A DNA stretch of 64,000 bases from Corynebacterium callunae DSM 20147 (GTDB taxonomy: Bacteria > Actinomycetota > Actinomycetes > Mycobacteriales > Mycobacteriaceae). Positions 8,138 to 16,779 of this stretch are shown here, one piece after another. Each line of letters starts with the position of its first letter. The stretch's first letter is position 1. The notes beneath the pieces are model-generated. The model was not told the DNA's origin and did no database searches. It worked only from the letters and a program-made list of their open reading frames with translations. The stretch covers positions 2,170,001 through 2,234,000 of the forward strand of contig NC_020506.1 of NCBI RefSeq assembly GCF_000344785.1, in the 5' to 3' direction. Made by a program: the position numbers and the translations under genes.

Positions 8138-9298
8138 TTACTCTCCCTCCCTCTCCAATGAACTGCGCAGACGCTTCAAGCTAGCTTCCATACGATCAGC
8201 CAGAGTCTGACCCCACTTACCAGTTGGCATTTCTTGCGCCAACGGCCCACTAGGTTCAGTGACTACCGGCCGATTGCACGGTCCGATCCACGTCACCCAG
8301 CCCATGGCATCAATAGTCGCCTTAATCCTCTTGTCTGTTTTCATATTGTGGTGATGTGCACATAAACACTGGAGGTTCCACATCACCGTGAGCCCACCTT
8401 CCCCAAAGGGGATCACATGGTCAATCTGGCAATTCTGGGCCAATACCGTACACCCAGGATGTCGGCAGGTTCCATCCCTGACCATGACATAAAGTTTAAG
8501 CAAAGGACTTGGGGTATAGCCCTTTTCAACCCGGGTAGCAACATCATCCATTTCAATAGTGTGCGTTGCCATATCACCCAAAAGCGCAGACTCTTCCTGC
8601 GATAGAAATCCAGCACCCGGCAACCATGACACTCCCCCAACCAGTGGGGTAAAGAGATGTTCCACGATCTTTACTTCGGTCTTCCGATCCAGGAAATCCA
8701 CCAAGGCATCAGCCAAATTACCACCTTTAACCCTTATCTTTTCCAAGACCTTTTGAAAGCGCTGACCAGTAACTGCATCAAAATCCCCACTAAAATATGT
8801 ACGCCCCTCACTGTGGCGAAATACCAATGAACGGTCTTGCCCACTGAGCCCTTTCTTTTTGCCAGTAAAGGTGGGATCCAACTCTTTAATCCACCTGGTA
8901 ATTAGCCCTGCCATCGCCGAAGCTTCCATTAGAATCTGCCCTGGAACTCGCGGACTCAGGCGCTCTGCGATACGTAGATCAAGCTCTGGCCACAGCTCCT
9001 CCTCCGCTTGTTTTACAGCTTGCATAATGCGTGCAAGGTAGGGAATGCGGATATGGAAATGAGTTTCCACCACCACCCGCAAAGCAGGAAGGCTTTTTAG
9101 AGCCCAAACTCCATCGATCGCCTGAGCGATAAAGCGTTTTGATTCTCCGGTAACGGACTTAAGTTCCATCATCAAGGAACTAGCATCCACTGATGGATCA
9201 TCAATTAGAAGACACCAGCGCTGGATTTCCATTTGCGCTAGTTGGAAGTTAATTTTGCTTTCTGAACAGCTTGGATCTTGGTGTGAAAAGTACGCCAT
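8138..9298 (-). CDS. HNH endonuclease with DUF222-like N-terminal part
   Basis: A 386-residue protein of the actinobacterial DUF222/HNH family. The C-terminal third holds the HNH site: HPGC, then CQIDHVIPFGEGG, then NLQCLCAHHHNMKTD. The N-terminal two thirds are helical and match the DUF222 pattern. The biological role of this family is not settled; many copies occur in actinobacteria, some intron-like or mobile. Here a single copy sits between two catabolic operons, read in the same direction as pcaHGBC and catABC. The orthologous position in C. glutamicum also has an HNH gene, so it is an old resident. A LexA-like sequence lies 85 bases upstream. Confidence 0.85.
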   Translation of the reverse strand: MAYFSHQDPSCSESKINFQLAQMEIQRWCLLIDDPSVDASSLMMELKSVTGESKRFIAQAIDGVWALKSLPALRVVVETHFHIRIPYLARIMQAVKQAEEELWPELDLRIAERLSPRVPGQILMEASAMAGLITRWIKELDPTFTGKKKGLSGQDRSLVFRHSEGRTYFSGDFDAVTGQRFQKVLEKIRVKGGNLADALVDFLDRKTEVKIVEHLFTPLVGGVSWLPGAGFLSQEESALLGDMATHTIEMDDVATRVEKGYTPSPLLKLYVMVRDGTCRHPGCTVLAQNCQIDHVIPFGEGGLTVMWNLQCLCAHHHNMKTDKRIKATIDAMGWVTWIGPCNRPVVTEPSGPLAQEMPTGKWGQTLADRMEASLKRLRSSLEREGE

Positions 9299-9382
9299 TC
9301 TTGACGCCCCCTAAGTTCAATTCCCCAGATTGATTACTATCACTAATCCTACTTCCCTATCGCTACACAAACAAGAGTTCTA

Positions 9383-9398
9383 ACAAACAAATGTTCTA
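9383..9398 (-). promoter_or_regulatory. LexA-like box upstream of the HNH gene
   Basis: On the minus strand TAGAACATTTGTTTGT agrees with the corynebacterial SOS box TCGAACANNTGTTCGA at 11 of 14 defined bases. The outer CG dinucleotides are imperfect, so this is a weak candidate. It lies between the catC terminator and the HNH start. Confidence 0.3.
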
Positions 9399-9415
9399 AT
9401 TTTAAGCAAAATGAA

Positions 9416-9446
9416 AACCGCATCCCTCAGGCAGGGGAATGCGGTT
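9416..9446 (-). terminator. Terminator after catC
   Basis: Eight-base outer arms AACCGCAT/ATGCGGTT plus inner CCC/GGG pairs around a short loop. It begins 12 bases after the catC stop and ends the catABC operon before the HNH gene. Confidence 0.75.
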
Positions 9447-9458
9447 TAGTTGAAGAAT

Positions 9459-9752
9459 CTAGCCCTTAAGGTAGTACTCCAACGCATTTGGATGCTTTGC
9501 TAGCGCAGTAATTTTTACATTCATGTACTTAAACATGGGGAAACCGCTCAAGATAGCGTGCAATTCATCATGATCATCAACATCAAAGATGGAGTAGTTG
9601 GCATATTCCCCAACAACTCGCCAGATAGCCTTCATGATTCCACGAGACTGCAGGTCTGCAGAATAAGCCTTTTCCTTAACCTGGAAATCGGCCATAACCT
9701 CGGGATCCATGGAGTCCGGGAAAACTACGTCCATACGTGCCAAAAACAGCAT
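9459..9752 (-). CDS. catC: Muconolactone delta-isomerase
   Basis: A 97-residue MIase-family protein, the normal size for CatC. The MLFLARMDVVFP start and the SIFDVDDHDELHAILSGFPMF segment are characteristic. It shifts the double bond of muconolactone to give 3-oxoadipate enol-lactone for PcaD. Last gene of catABC, 16 bases after catB, with an upstream AAGGAGG. Confidence 0.94.
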   Translation of the reverse strand: MLFLARMDVVFPDSMDPEVMADFQVKEKAYSADLQSRGIMKAIWRVVGEYANYSIFDVDDHDELHAILSGFPMFKYMNVKITALAKHPNALEYYLKG

Positions 9753-9768
9753 TTAAACCTCCTTAAAA

Positions 9769-10890
9769 TTACTTGCGGGTATAGAAGTTAACCTTATCCA
9801 GGTCAATATCGACGCCTAGGCCTGGACCTTGTGGGATTGCAACTTGACCATCTTTGTACTCAAACTCTTGAACCACATAGGTGTCCTTGAGTAGCTGCGG
9901 CCCAAAAAGCTCGGTGCCATAGGAAATAGCCTTAGTTGCAGCAGCAAATTGCAAAGACGCAGCAGTACCAATTGGGCCTTCAAGACTAGTTGCACCATGG
10001 CAAGCAAGGCCACCTGCTTCAGCAATGGCAGCGATTTTCTTAGATTCCAGAAGTCCACCATGCTTAGTGGTCTTCAGTGCAATAACGTCAGCTGCCTGAG
10101 CTTTTACCACTGCCAATGCTTCAGCTGGGGTCCATACGGACTCATCAGCCATCACAGAAACGTTGGTGCGGCGGGTGATCTCACGCAGAGTCTCAAGGTC
10201 ATCGGCAGGGGTAGGCTGCTCAAAAAGTTCAACGCCAGCCTCAGCCAGGATTGGCAGGTACTGCAATGCGGTACGACGATCCCAACGTGCGTTGATATCA
10301 ATACGAATGGACACCTTATCGCCCACCTCGCGGGTCAATTCTGCAACTCGGCGAGTATCTTCAGCCGGATCGCCGGCACCCATCTTGAGCTTGAAAGACT
10401 TGTTGCCAAATTCTTCAATGCGCTCCTCGATTTCCGCAACGGCAACGTCCAAAGGCAGAACGCCCAGCGCCCAGGTCACGTCAACCTTGTCGCGCACAGT
10501 GCCACCAAGCAGGTCCCGAACTGGAATATCAAGGGTGCGCGCCCAGGCATCGTGCATTGCGACGTCGACCGCTGCCTTTGCGTAACGGCCGCGCGCGACT
10601 ACGCGCTCCAGGTCCGCCATGATCCCTGCAAGCTCAGAGACCCTACGACCCTGTAGCACTGGGGCGAGGTAGCCGTCGACAAGCGCTTTCATGGTTTCTA
10701 CCGACTCGCCGCCCCACCACGGACCACCCGGGACAACGCCTTCGCCATAGCCAATAATGCCGTTTTCTAGGTGCACGGAGACGAGCAGAATGTGCTGCTC
10801 GGTGGAGACAGTGGTGGCAAAGCCGTGCGGGCGAATGAGGGGAACGTCAAGAATTCGGGATTCTACTTTTACAATTTTTAGACCAGACAT
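9769..10890 (-). CDS. catB: Muconate cycloisomerase
   Basis: A 373-residue enolase-superfamily enzyme. The catalytic KxK is Lys167/Lys169 (FKLKMG); the metal ligands are Asp198 (RIDINARW), Glu224 (LFEQP) and Asp249 (MADES). It lactonises cis,cis-muconate from CatA to muconolactone. It lies downstream of catA across an 84-base gap that contains a hairpin, so its expression may be lower than that of catA. Confidence 0.94.
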   Translation of the reverse strand: MSGLKIVKVESRILDVPLIRPHGFATTVSTEQHILLVSVHLENGIIGYGEGVVPGGPWWGGESVETMKALVDGYLAPVLQGRRVSELAGIMADLERVVARGRYAKAAVDVAMHDAWARTLDIPVRDLLGGTVRDKVDVTWALGVLPLDVAVAEIEERIEEFGNKSFKLKMGAGDPAEDTRRVAELTREVGDKVSIRIDINARWDRRTALQYLPILAEAGVELFEQPTPADDLETLREITRRTNVSVMADESVWTPAEALAVVKAQAADVIALKTTKHGGLLESKKIAAIAEAGGLACHGATSLEGPIGTAASLQFAAATKAISYGTELFGPQLLKDTYVVQEFEYKDGQVAIPQGPGLGVDIDLDKVNFYTRK

Positions 10891-10914
10891 AGATTCTTTC
10901 CTTTACGTATGAAA

Positions 10915-10944
10915 AGTCCCGTCACCATTAAGGTGAACGGGACT
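10915..10944 (-). terminator. Hairpin between catA and catB, partial terminator
   Basis: A 12-bp stem (AGTCCCG...CGGGACT, with one bulge) followed on the minus strand by TTTT. Because catB clearly continues the pathway, this is more likely an attenuator or RNA-stability element than a full stop. Confidence 0.65.
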
Positions 10945-10974
10945 CTAGTTTATCGGGCAGAAATCAACGGAAGA

Positions 10975-12295
<1,321 letters not shown>

Positions 12296-13789
12296 ATGTC
12301 CACACCAATCGAGAACCTTGATAACGTTCAACAAGTTTTGGACCATGCACTCGAGGACCGCCCAGAAGAGGGTATTGTCCGTGTTAACCGCAACATCTTC
12401 ACCGACCCAGAGATCTTCGAGCTGGAGATGCGCCACATCTTTGAAGGCAACTGGATTTACCTGGCTCACGAGTCCCAGATCCCTAATCCAGGCGACTACT
12501 TCACCACCTATATCGGACGTCAGCCAATCGTTATCACCCGTTCCAAGGACGGCACCCTAAACTGCCTAATCAACGCTTGCTCCCACCGTGGCGCAATGCT
12601 TTGCCGTCGCAAGACTGACAACCGCACCACCTTGACCTGCCCATTCCACGGCTGGACCTTCAGCAACGACGGTGCACTTATCAAGGTTAAGGATGAGAAG
12701 GAAGGCGCCTACCCAGAGAACTTCCGCCAGGAAGGCTCTCACGATCTGCGTCGCGTCCCTAAGTTCGAGTCCTACCGTGGCTTCCTCTTCGGTTCCCTCA
12801 ACCCTGACGTTGTTTCCCTCGAGGAGCACCTCGGCGACACCCGCACCGTCATCGACATGCTGGTAGATCAGTCCCCAGAAGGCCTGGAAGTACTACGCGG
12901 TTCCTCCACTTACACCTACGACGGAAACTGGAAGCTACAGACCGAAAACGGTGCTGACGGCTACCACGTTTCCTCCACCCACTGGAACTACGCTGCAACC
13001 ACTTCCCGTCGTGGCACCGGTGAATCCGCCAATGAAACCAAGGCAATGGACGCTGGCACCTGGGGCAAGCAAGGTGGCGGATACTTCTCCTACCCTTACG
13101 GCCACATGCTCCTTTGGATGTGGTGGGGCAACCCAGAGGATCGTCCTCTCCACGAGCGCCGCGAAGAGTTCAAGCAGCAGTTCGGTGAAGAAAAGGGCGA
13201 GTTCATGGTTGGCGCATCCCGCAACCTTTGCCTCTACCCTAACGTCTACCTGATGGATCAGTTCTCCTCTCAGATCCGTCACTTCCGTCCAATCTCTGTT
13301 GATCAGACCGAAGTCACCATCTACTGCATCGCTCCAAAGGGTGAGTCCGCAGAAGCCCGTGCTAACCGTATCCGCCAGTACGAGGACTTCTTCAACGCAA
13401 CCGGCATGGCAACCCCAGATGACCTGGAAGAGTTCCGCTCTTGCCAGAAGACCTACCAGGCAACTGCATTCCCTTGGAATGACATGACCCGCGGTCTTGG
13501 CCACCAGGTTGAGGGTCCAAATGAAGTTGCAAAGGGTCTGGGCATGAACGAAGTTCTCTCCTCCGGCGCTCGTACCGAAGATGAAGGCCTCTACCCAATT
13601 CAGCACGCATACTGGCATGAACTGATGCAGGCTGCAGTGAACAAGCAGAGCATCAAGGAAAAAGAGCAGGCTGATGATCTTGCTACCGCAGCAGCAACTG
13701 TTGCAGCTGCACACAAGCGCGAAGAAGCAAAGGCTGCAGCCAAGTCTTCTGACGCTGAGCCACGCCGCCGTCGCCGTACCCGCAACTAA
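12296..13789 (+). CDS. benA: Benzoate 1,2-dioxygenase large subunit
   Basis: A 497-residue ring-hydroxylating oxygenase alpha chain. The Rieske [2Fe-2S] site is Cys95-x-His97 and Cys115-x2-His118. The mononuclear iron site includes Asp221, His224 and His229 ([10 protein letters not shown]). With BenB it dihydroxylates benzoate to the cis-diol using electrons from BenC. ATG 12296 is chosen because GGAGGT stands five bases before it; the upstream ATG at 12245 lacks a site. The C-terminus is a lysine/alanine helix ending in an arginine-rich tail (RRRRRTRN), longer than Pseudomonas BenA. Confidence 0.94.
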   Translation: MSTPIENLDNVQQVLDHALEDRPEEGIVRVNRNIFTDPEIFELEMRHIFEGNWIYLAHESQIPNPGDYFTTYIGRQPIVITRSKDGTLNCLINACSHRGAMLCRRKTDNRTTLTCPFHGWTFSNDGALIKVKDEKEGAYPENFRQEGSHDLRRVPKFESYRGFLFGSLNPDVVSLEEHLGDTRTVIDMLVDQSPEGLEVLRGSSTYTYDGNWKLQTENGADGYHVSSTHWNYAATTSRRGTGESANETKAMDAGTWGKQGGGYFSYPYGHMLLWMWWGNPEDRPLHERREEFKQQFGEEKGEFMVGASRNLCLYPNVYLMDQFSSQIRHFRPISVDQTEVTIYCIAPKGESAEARANRIRQYEDFFNATGMATPDDLEEFRSCQKTYQATAFPWNDMTRGLGHQVEGPNEVAKGLGMNEVLSSGARTEDEGLYPIQHAYWHELMQAAVNKQSIKEKEQADDLATAAATVAAAHKREEAKAAAKSSDAEPRRRRRTRN

Positions 13790-13823
13790 TCGTCGAAAAG
13801 CATCTTTTTAAGGAGAAAAGTTC

Positions 13824-14330
13824 ATGACCGCTGCAATTGCCACCATCACCCGTTCTGAGATCGAAGATTTTCTTTACTACGAAGCCCGCCTACTCGACGA
13901 TCGCAAGTTTGAAGAGTGGATCCAGTGCTACCGCGAGGACGCTGAATTCTGGATGCCAGCCTGGGATGACAATGGTGAACTCACCGAGAACCCACAAACT
14001 GAAATCTCTTTGATCTACTACCCAAACCGTGGTGGTTTGGAAGACCGCGTATTCCGTATCCGTACCGAGCGCTCTTCTTCCACTTCCCTGCCTGAGCCAC
14101 GCACCGGCCACAACACCACCAATGTGGAAATCCTGGAGCGTCGTGATGGAGAAGTTGATATCCGTTTCAACTGGATCACCTTCTACTACCGCTACAACAC
14201 CACCGATACCTACTTCGGTCACACCTTCATGACTCTTGATGTTTCTGGCGAAACTCCCAAGATCCTGAAGAAGAAGGTCGTTTTGGCTAACGACTACATT
14301 CATCACATCGTCGACATCTACCACGTCTAG
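13824..14330 (+). CDS. benB: Benzoate 1,2-dioxygenase small subunit
   Basis: A 168-residue beta chain of the aromatic-ring dioxygenase family, a cone-shaped NTF2-like fold. Typical segments are FLYYEARLLDDRKFEEW near the N-terminus and DIRFNWITFYYRYNTTDTYFGH. It is structural in the alpha3beta3 oxygenase. AAGGAG lies nine bases before the ATG; the gene sits 34 bases after benA and 11 before benC. Confidence 0.94.
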   Translation: MTAAIATITRSEIEDFLYYEARLLDDRKFEEWIQCYREDAEFWMPAWDDNGELTENPQTEISLIYYPNRGGLEDRVFRIRTERSSSTSLPEPRTGHNTTNVEILERRDGEVDIRFNWITFYYRYNTTDTYFGHTFMTLDVSGETPKILKKKVVLANDYIHHIVDIYHV

Positions 14331-14341
14331 GAGGCATCTTA

Positions 14342-15880
14342 ATGTCACACCAAATTGCACTTGCCTTCGAAGACGGAATCACCCGCTTCATTGATTGCGA
14401 AGAAGACCAAACCGTTGCGGATGCCGCCTACCAGGCACGTATCAACATTCCTTTCGACTGCCGCGACGGCGCCTGCGGAACTTGTAAAGCGTTCTGCGAA
14501 TCCGGCGACTTTGATGAGGGCGAATACATCGAAGATGCACTCTCTGATGACGAAGCTGATGAAGGCTACTGCCTGCCTTGCCAGATGACTCCAAAGTCCG
14601 ACCTCATCTTGCAAATTGCCACCACCTCCGTGTTGGCAAAAACCGGCGCTTCCACCTTTGATGGTGAGCTCAAGGAGATCAAGCGTTTCTCCGAGTCCAC
14701 CATCGGCATTGAGATTGAGTTGGAAAACCGCGAGGACCTCGCATTCTTGCCTGGTCAGTACATGAACATTTTGGTTCCTGGTTCTGAGCAGACCCGTTCT
14801 TATTCCTTCTCTTCCTCCACCGAGTCTGATCGTGTTCAGTTCTTGGTCAAGGTCACCCCTGGCGGCCTTATGACCACCTACCTCACCGACAATGCACAGG
14901 TCGGCGACAAGCTCACCCTCACTGGACCAATGGGTTCATTCTTCCTGCGTGAGCCAGTTCGCCCCATCCTGTTGCTCGCTGGCGGTACCGGCTTGGCTCC
15001 AATCTTGGCCATCCTGGAAAAGTTGGCGCTAGACGATAAGCTCGATGTTCCAATTCGCTTGGTTTATGGTGCAAACTTCACTCATGACCTGGTTGAACTT
15101 AATCGCCTTGATGCTTTCAAGGAAAAATTCGACTTTGATTACATCACCGTGCTTTCTGACAAGGACACCGAGCACCCACGTAAGGGCTACGTTCCAGCTC
15201 ACCTAACTGGCGAATATGAGCCAGATGAGGATACTGACGTTTACCTTTGTGGTCCTCCACCAATGGTTGAGGCTGTCCGCCAGTTCTTGAGCTCCCTCGA
15301 GAACCCACCTTTGGACTTCTACTACGAGAAGTTCACCTCCGCGGCCGCTCCTGCTGCAGGTCGCCCCGAGGTCACCGTGGAAGCTGAGGAAGTTAAGGAA
15401 GACTTCAACCTGGTTGAGGTTTCCACCCCAGGCATGGCAACCGGCGAGGTTCACTCCTCCGCTACCCAGTTGCAGGCTCGTATGGCTTTGGAGTTGGGCG
15501 CACTTGAGCTGGCACTACACAAGCTCAGCGATCGCGACATCGAGCGTTTCCGTTCCCTGGCCGAGACCGCAAACTCCTACCTGGATGGCGATAAGATCCT
15601 CGATGCAGTGAAATTCACCGAGGCAAACGCTGACTTCCACGAGTTCCTCTTCCGTCGTGCCGACAACGAAGCGTTGATGGCGGCATACCAGAACCTCGAG
15701 GTTGTTAAAGAGATGAAGGCTGCCCTTCCGGGCGCTGAGTGGATCGAGCCGGCAATTGCCACTGAGCACCTTGAGCTTGTCGACGCCGTGTCTCAGCGTG
15801 ATTTGAATGCTGCGCGTGACATTATTCGTGCGCACGCAGATCACGGTATCTCCACCATGTCCAAGGCAACCGACAAATGA
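14342..15880 (+). CDS. benC: Benzoate dioxygenase reductase fused to a C-terminal FCD-like domain
   Basis: A 512-residue protein; classical BenC is about 340. Residues 1-95 are a plant-type ferredoxin (Cys40, Cys45, Cys48, Cys80). Residues 100-330 are an FAD/NAD(P)H reductase (RSYSFSS, AGGTGLAPI, CGPPPM). After an acidic linker (about 335-380) comes an extra helical domain (about 385-505) whose pattern, DFHEFLFRRADNEALM then TEHLELVDAVSQRDLNAAR and RAHADHG, matches the FCD domain of GntR/FadR regulators, including the Asp-His and later His metal ligands. There is no helix-turn-helix. The reductase passes electrons from NADH to BenA; the FCD part could sense a ligand or serve assembly. The frame is unbroken, and benD starts within its stop. 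Confidence 0.92.
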   Translation: MSHQIALAFEDGITRFIDCEEDQTVADAAYQARINIPFDCRDGACGTCKAFCESGDFDEGEYIEDALSDDEADEGYCLPCQMTPKSDLILQIATTSVLAKTGASTFDGELKEIKRFSESTIGIEIELENREDLAFLPGQYMNILVPGSEQTRSYSFSSSTESDRVQFLVKVTPGGLMTTYLTDNAQVGDKLTLTGPMGSFFLREPVRPILLLAGGTGLAPILAILEKLALDDKLDVPIRLVYGANFTHDLVELNRLDAFKEKFDFDYITVLSDKDTEHPRKGYVPAHLTGEYEPDEDTDVYLCGPPPMVEAVRQFLSSLENPPLDFYYEKFTSAAAPAAGRPEVTVEAEEVKEDFNLVEVSTPGMATGEVHSSATQLQARMALELGALELALHKLSDRDIERFRSLAETANSYLDGDKILDAVKFTEANADFHEFLFRRADNEALMAAYQNLEVVKEMKAALPGAEWIEPAIATEHLELVDAVSQRDLNAARDIIRAHADHGISTMSKATDK

Positions 15881-16707
15881 GCGCACCAGTAGGAAAAGGT
15901 ATCTCTGAAAAGCCTTCCCACATCACCGCGGAGCGTTTTTATGGCCAAGGTGTTGTTGTTACCGGTGCAGCTCAAGGTATCGGTATGGCAGTGGCGCATC
16001 GTATTGCTCATGAAGACGGCAATCTGGTGTTGGTGGATCGCTCTCCCCTCATTCATGAGGTTGCAAAGCAATTGCAGGATGCCGGCGCTGGCACCGTCAC
16101 CTCCTTCATTGCTGACCTTGAGACCTTTGAGGGTGCTACCTCTTCCCTGGAGTTCGCGACCCAAAACCTCAAGCACCTCGACGTTGTGATCAACAATGTG
16201 GGTGGCACCATTTGGGCAAAGCCTTATCAGGAATACACCGAGGAAGAGATCACTAAGGAGATCAACCGTAGCCTCTTCCCCACCTTGTGGATGTGCCGTG
16301 CAGCCTTGCCGATCCTCATTAACAACGGTGGTGGCACCATTGTTAATGTCTCCTCCATTGCAACTGGTGGCATCAACCGCGTGCCTTATGCAGCAGCAAA
16401 GGGCGGTGTTAATGGCATCGTGTCAGCTTTGGCACATGAGGCAGCACCTCACAAGGTTCGTGTGGTGGCAACTGCACCAGGTGGAACCTTGGCCCCAGAG
16501 CGTGCAGTCAAGCGCGGCCCCGGACCAGAGGGTGAGCAAGAAGAAAAGTGGTATCAGCAGATTGTGGATCAGACCATTGATTCCAGCTTGATGAAGCGCT
16601 ACGGCACTTTGGAGGAGCAAGCTGCTCCGATTTGCTTCCTCGCTTCTGAAGAAGCTTCTTATATCACTGGCTCAGTTTTGCCAGTTGGTGGAGGCGACCA
16701 GGGTTAA
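15877..16707 (+). CDS. benD: cis-1,2-dihydroxycyclohexa-3,5-diene-1-carboxylate dehydrogenase
   Basis: A 276-residue short-chain dehydrogenase. It has the nucleotide-binding TGAAQGIG motif, NNVGG, and the catalytic Ser-Tyr-Lys (NVSSIATGG, then YAAAKGG). It oxidises and decarboxylates the benzoate cis-diol to catechol, the CatA substrate. Its ATG overlaps the benC stop (ATGA). It ends the benABCD operon at a strong terminator. Confidence 0.94.
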   Translation: MSAPVGKGISEKPSHITAERFYGQGVVVTGAAQGIGMAVAHRIAHEDGNLVLVDRSPLIHEVAKQLQDAGAGTVTSFIADLETFEGATSSLEFATQNLKHLDVVINNVGGTIWAKPYQEYTEEEITKEINRSLFPTLWMCRAALPILINNGGGTIVNVSSIATGGINRVPYAAAKGGVNGIVSALAHEAAPHKVRVVATAPGGTLAPERAVKRGPGPEGEQEEKWYQQIVDQTIDSSLMKRYGTLEEQAAPICFLASEEASYITGSVLPVGGGDQG

Positions 16708-16723
16708 CCCTTGGAGATACTTA

Positions 16724-16763
16724 GGGATTCCTAGCTGTTTTAGCAGCTAGGAATCCCTTTTTT
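16724..16763 (+). terminator. Terminator of benABCD
   Basis: A perfect 14-bp stem (GGGATTCCTAGCTG and its complement, six-base loop) followed by TTTTTT. Classic intrinsic terminator, 16 bases after the benD stop. Confidence 0.92.
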
Positions 16764-16767
16764 GTAT

Positions 16768-16773
16768 TAGAAT
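16768..16773 (+). promoter_or_regulatory. Probable -10 element for leaderless benR mRNA
   Basis: TAGAAT ends six bases before the benR ATG, which has no Shine-Dalgarno. Transcription would start at or next to the ATG. Leaderless mRNAs are common in corynebacteria. Confidence 0.5.
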
Positions 16774-16779
16774 CGGACT

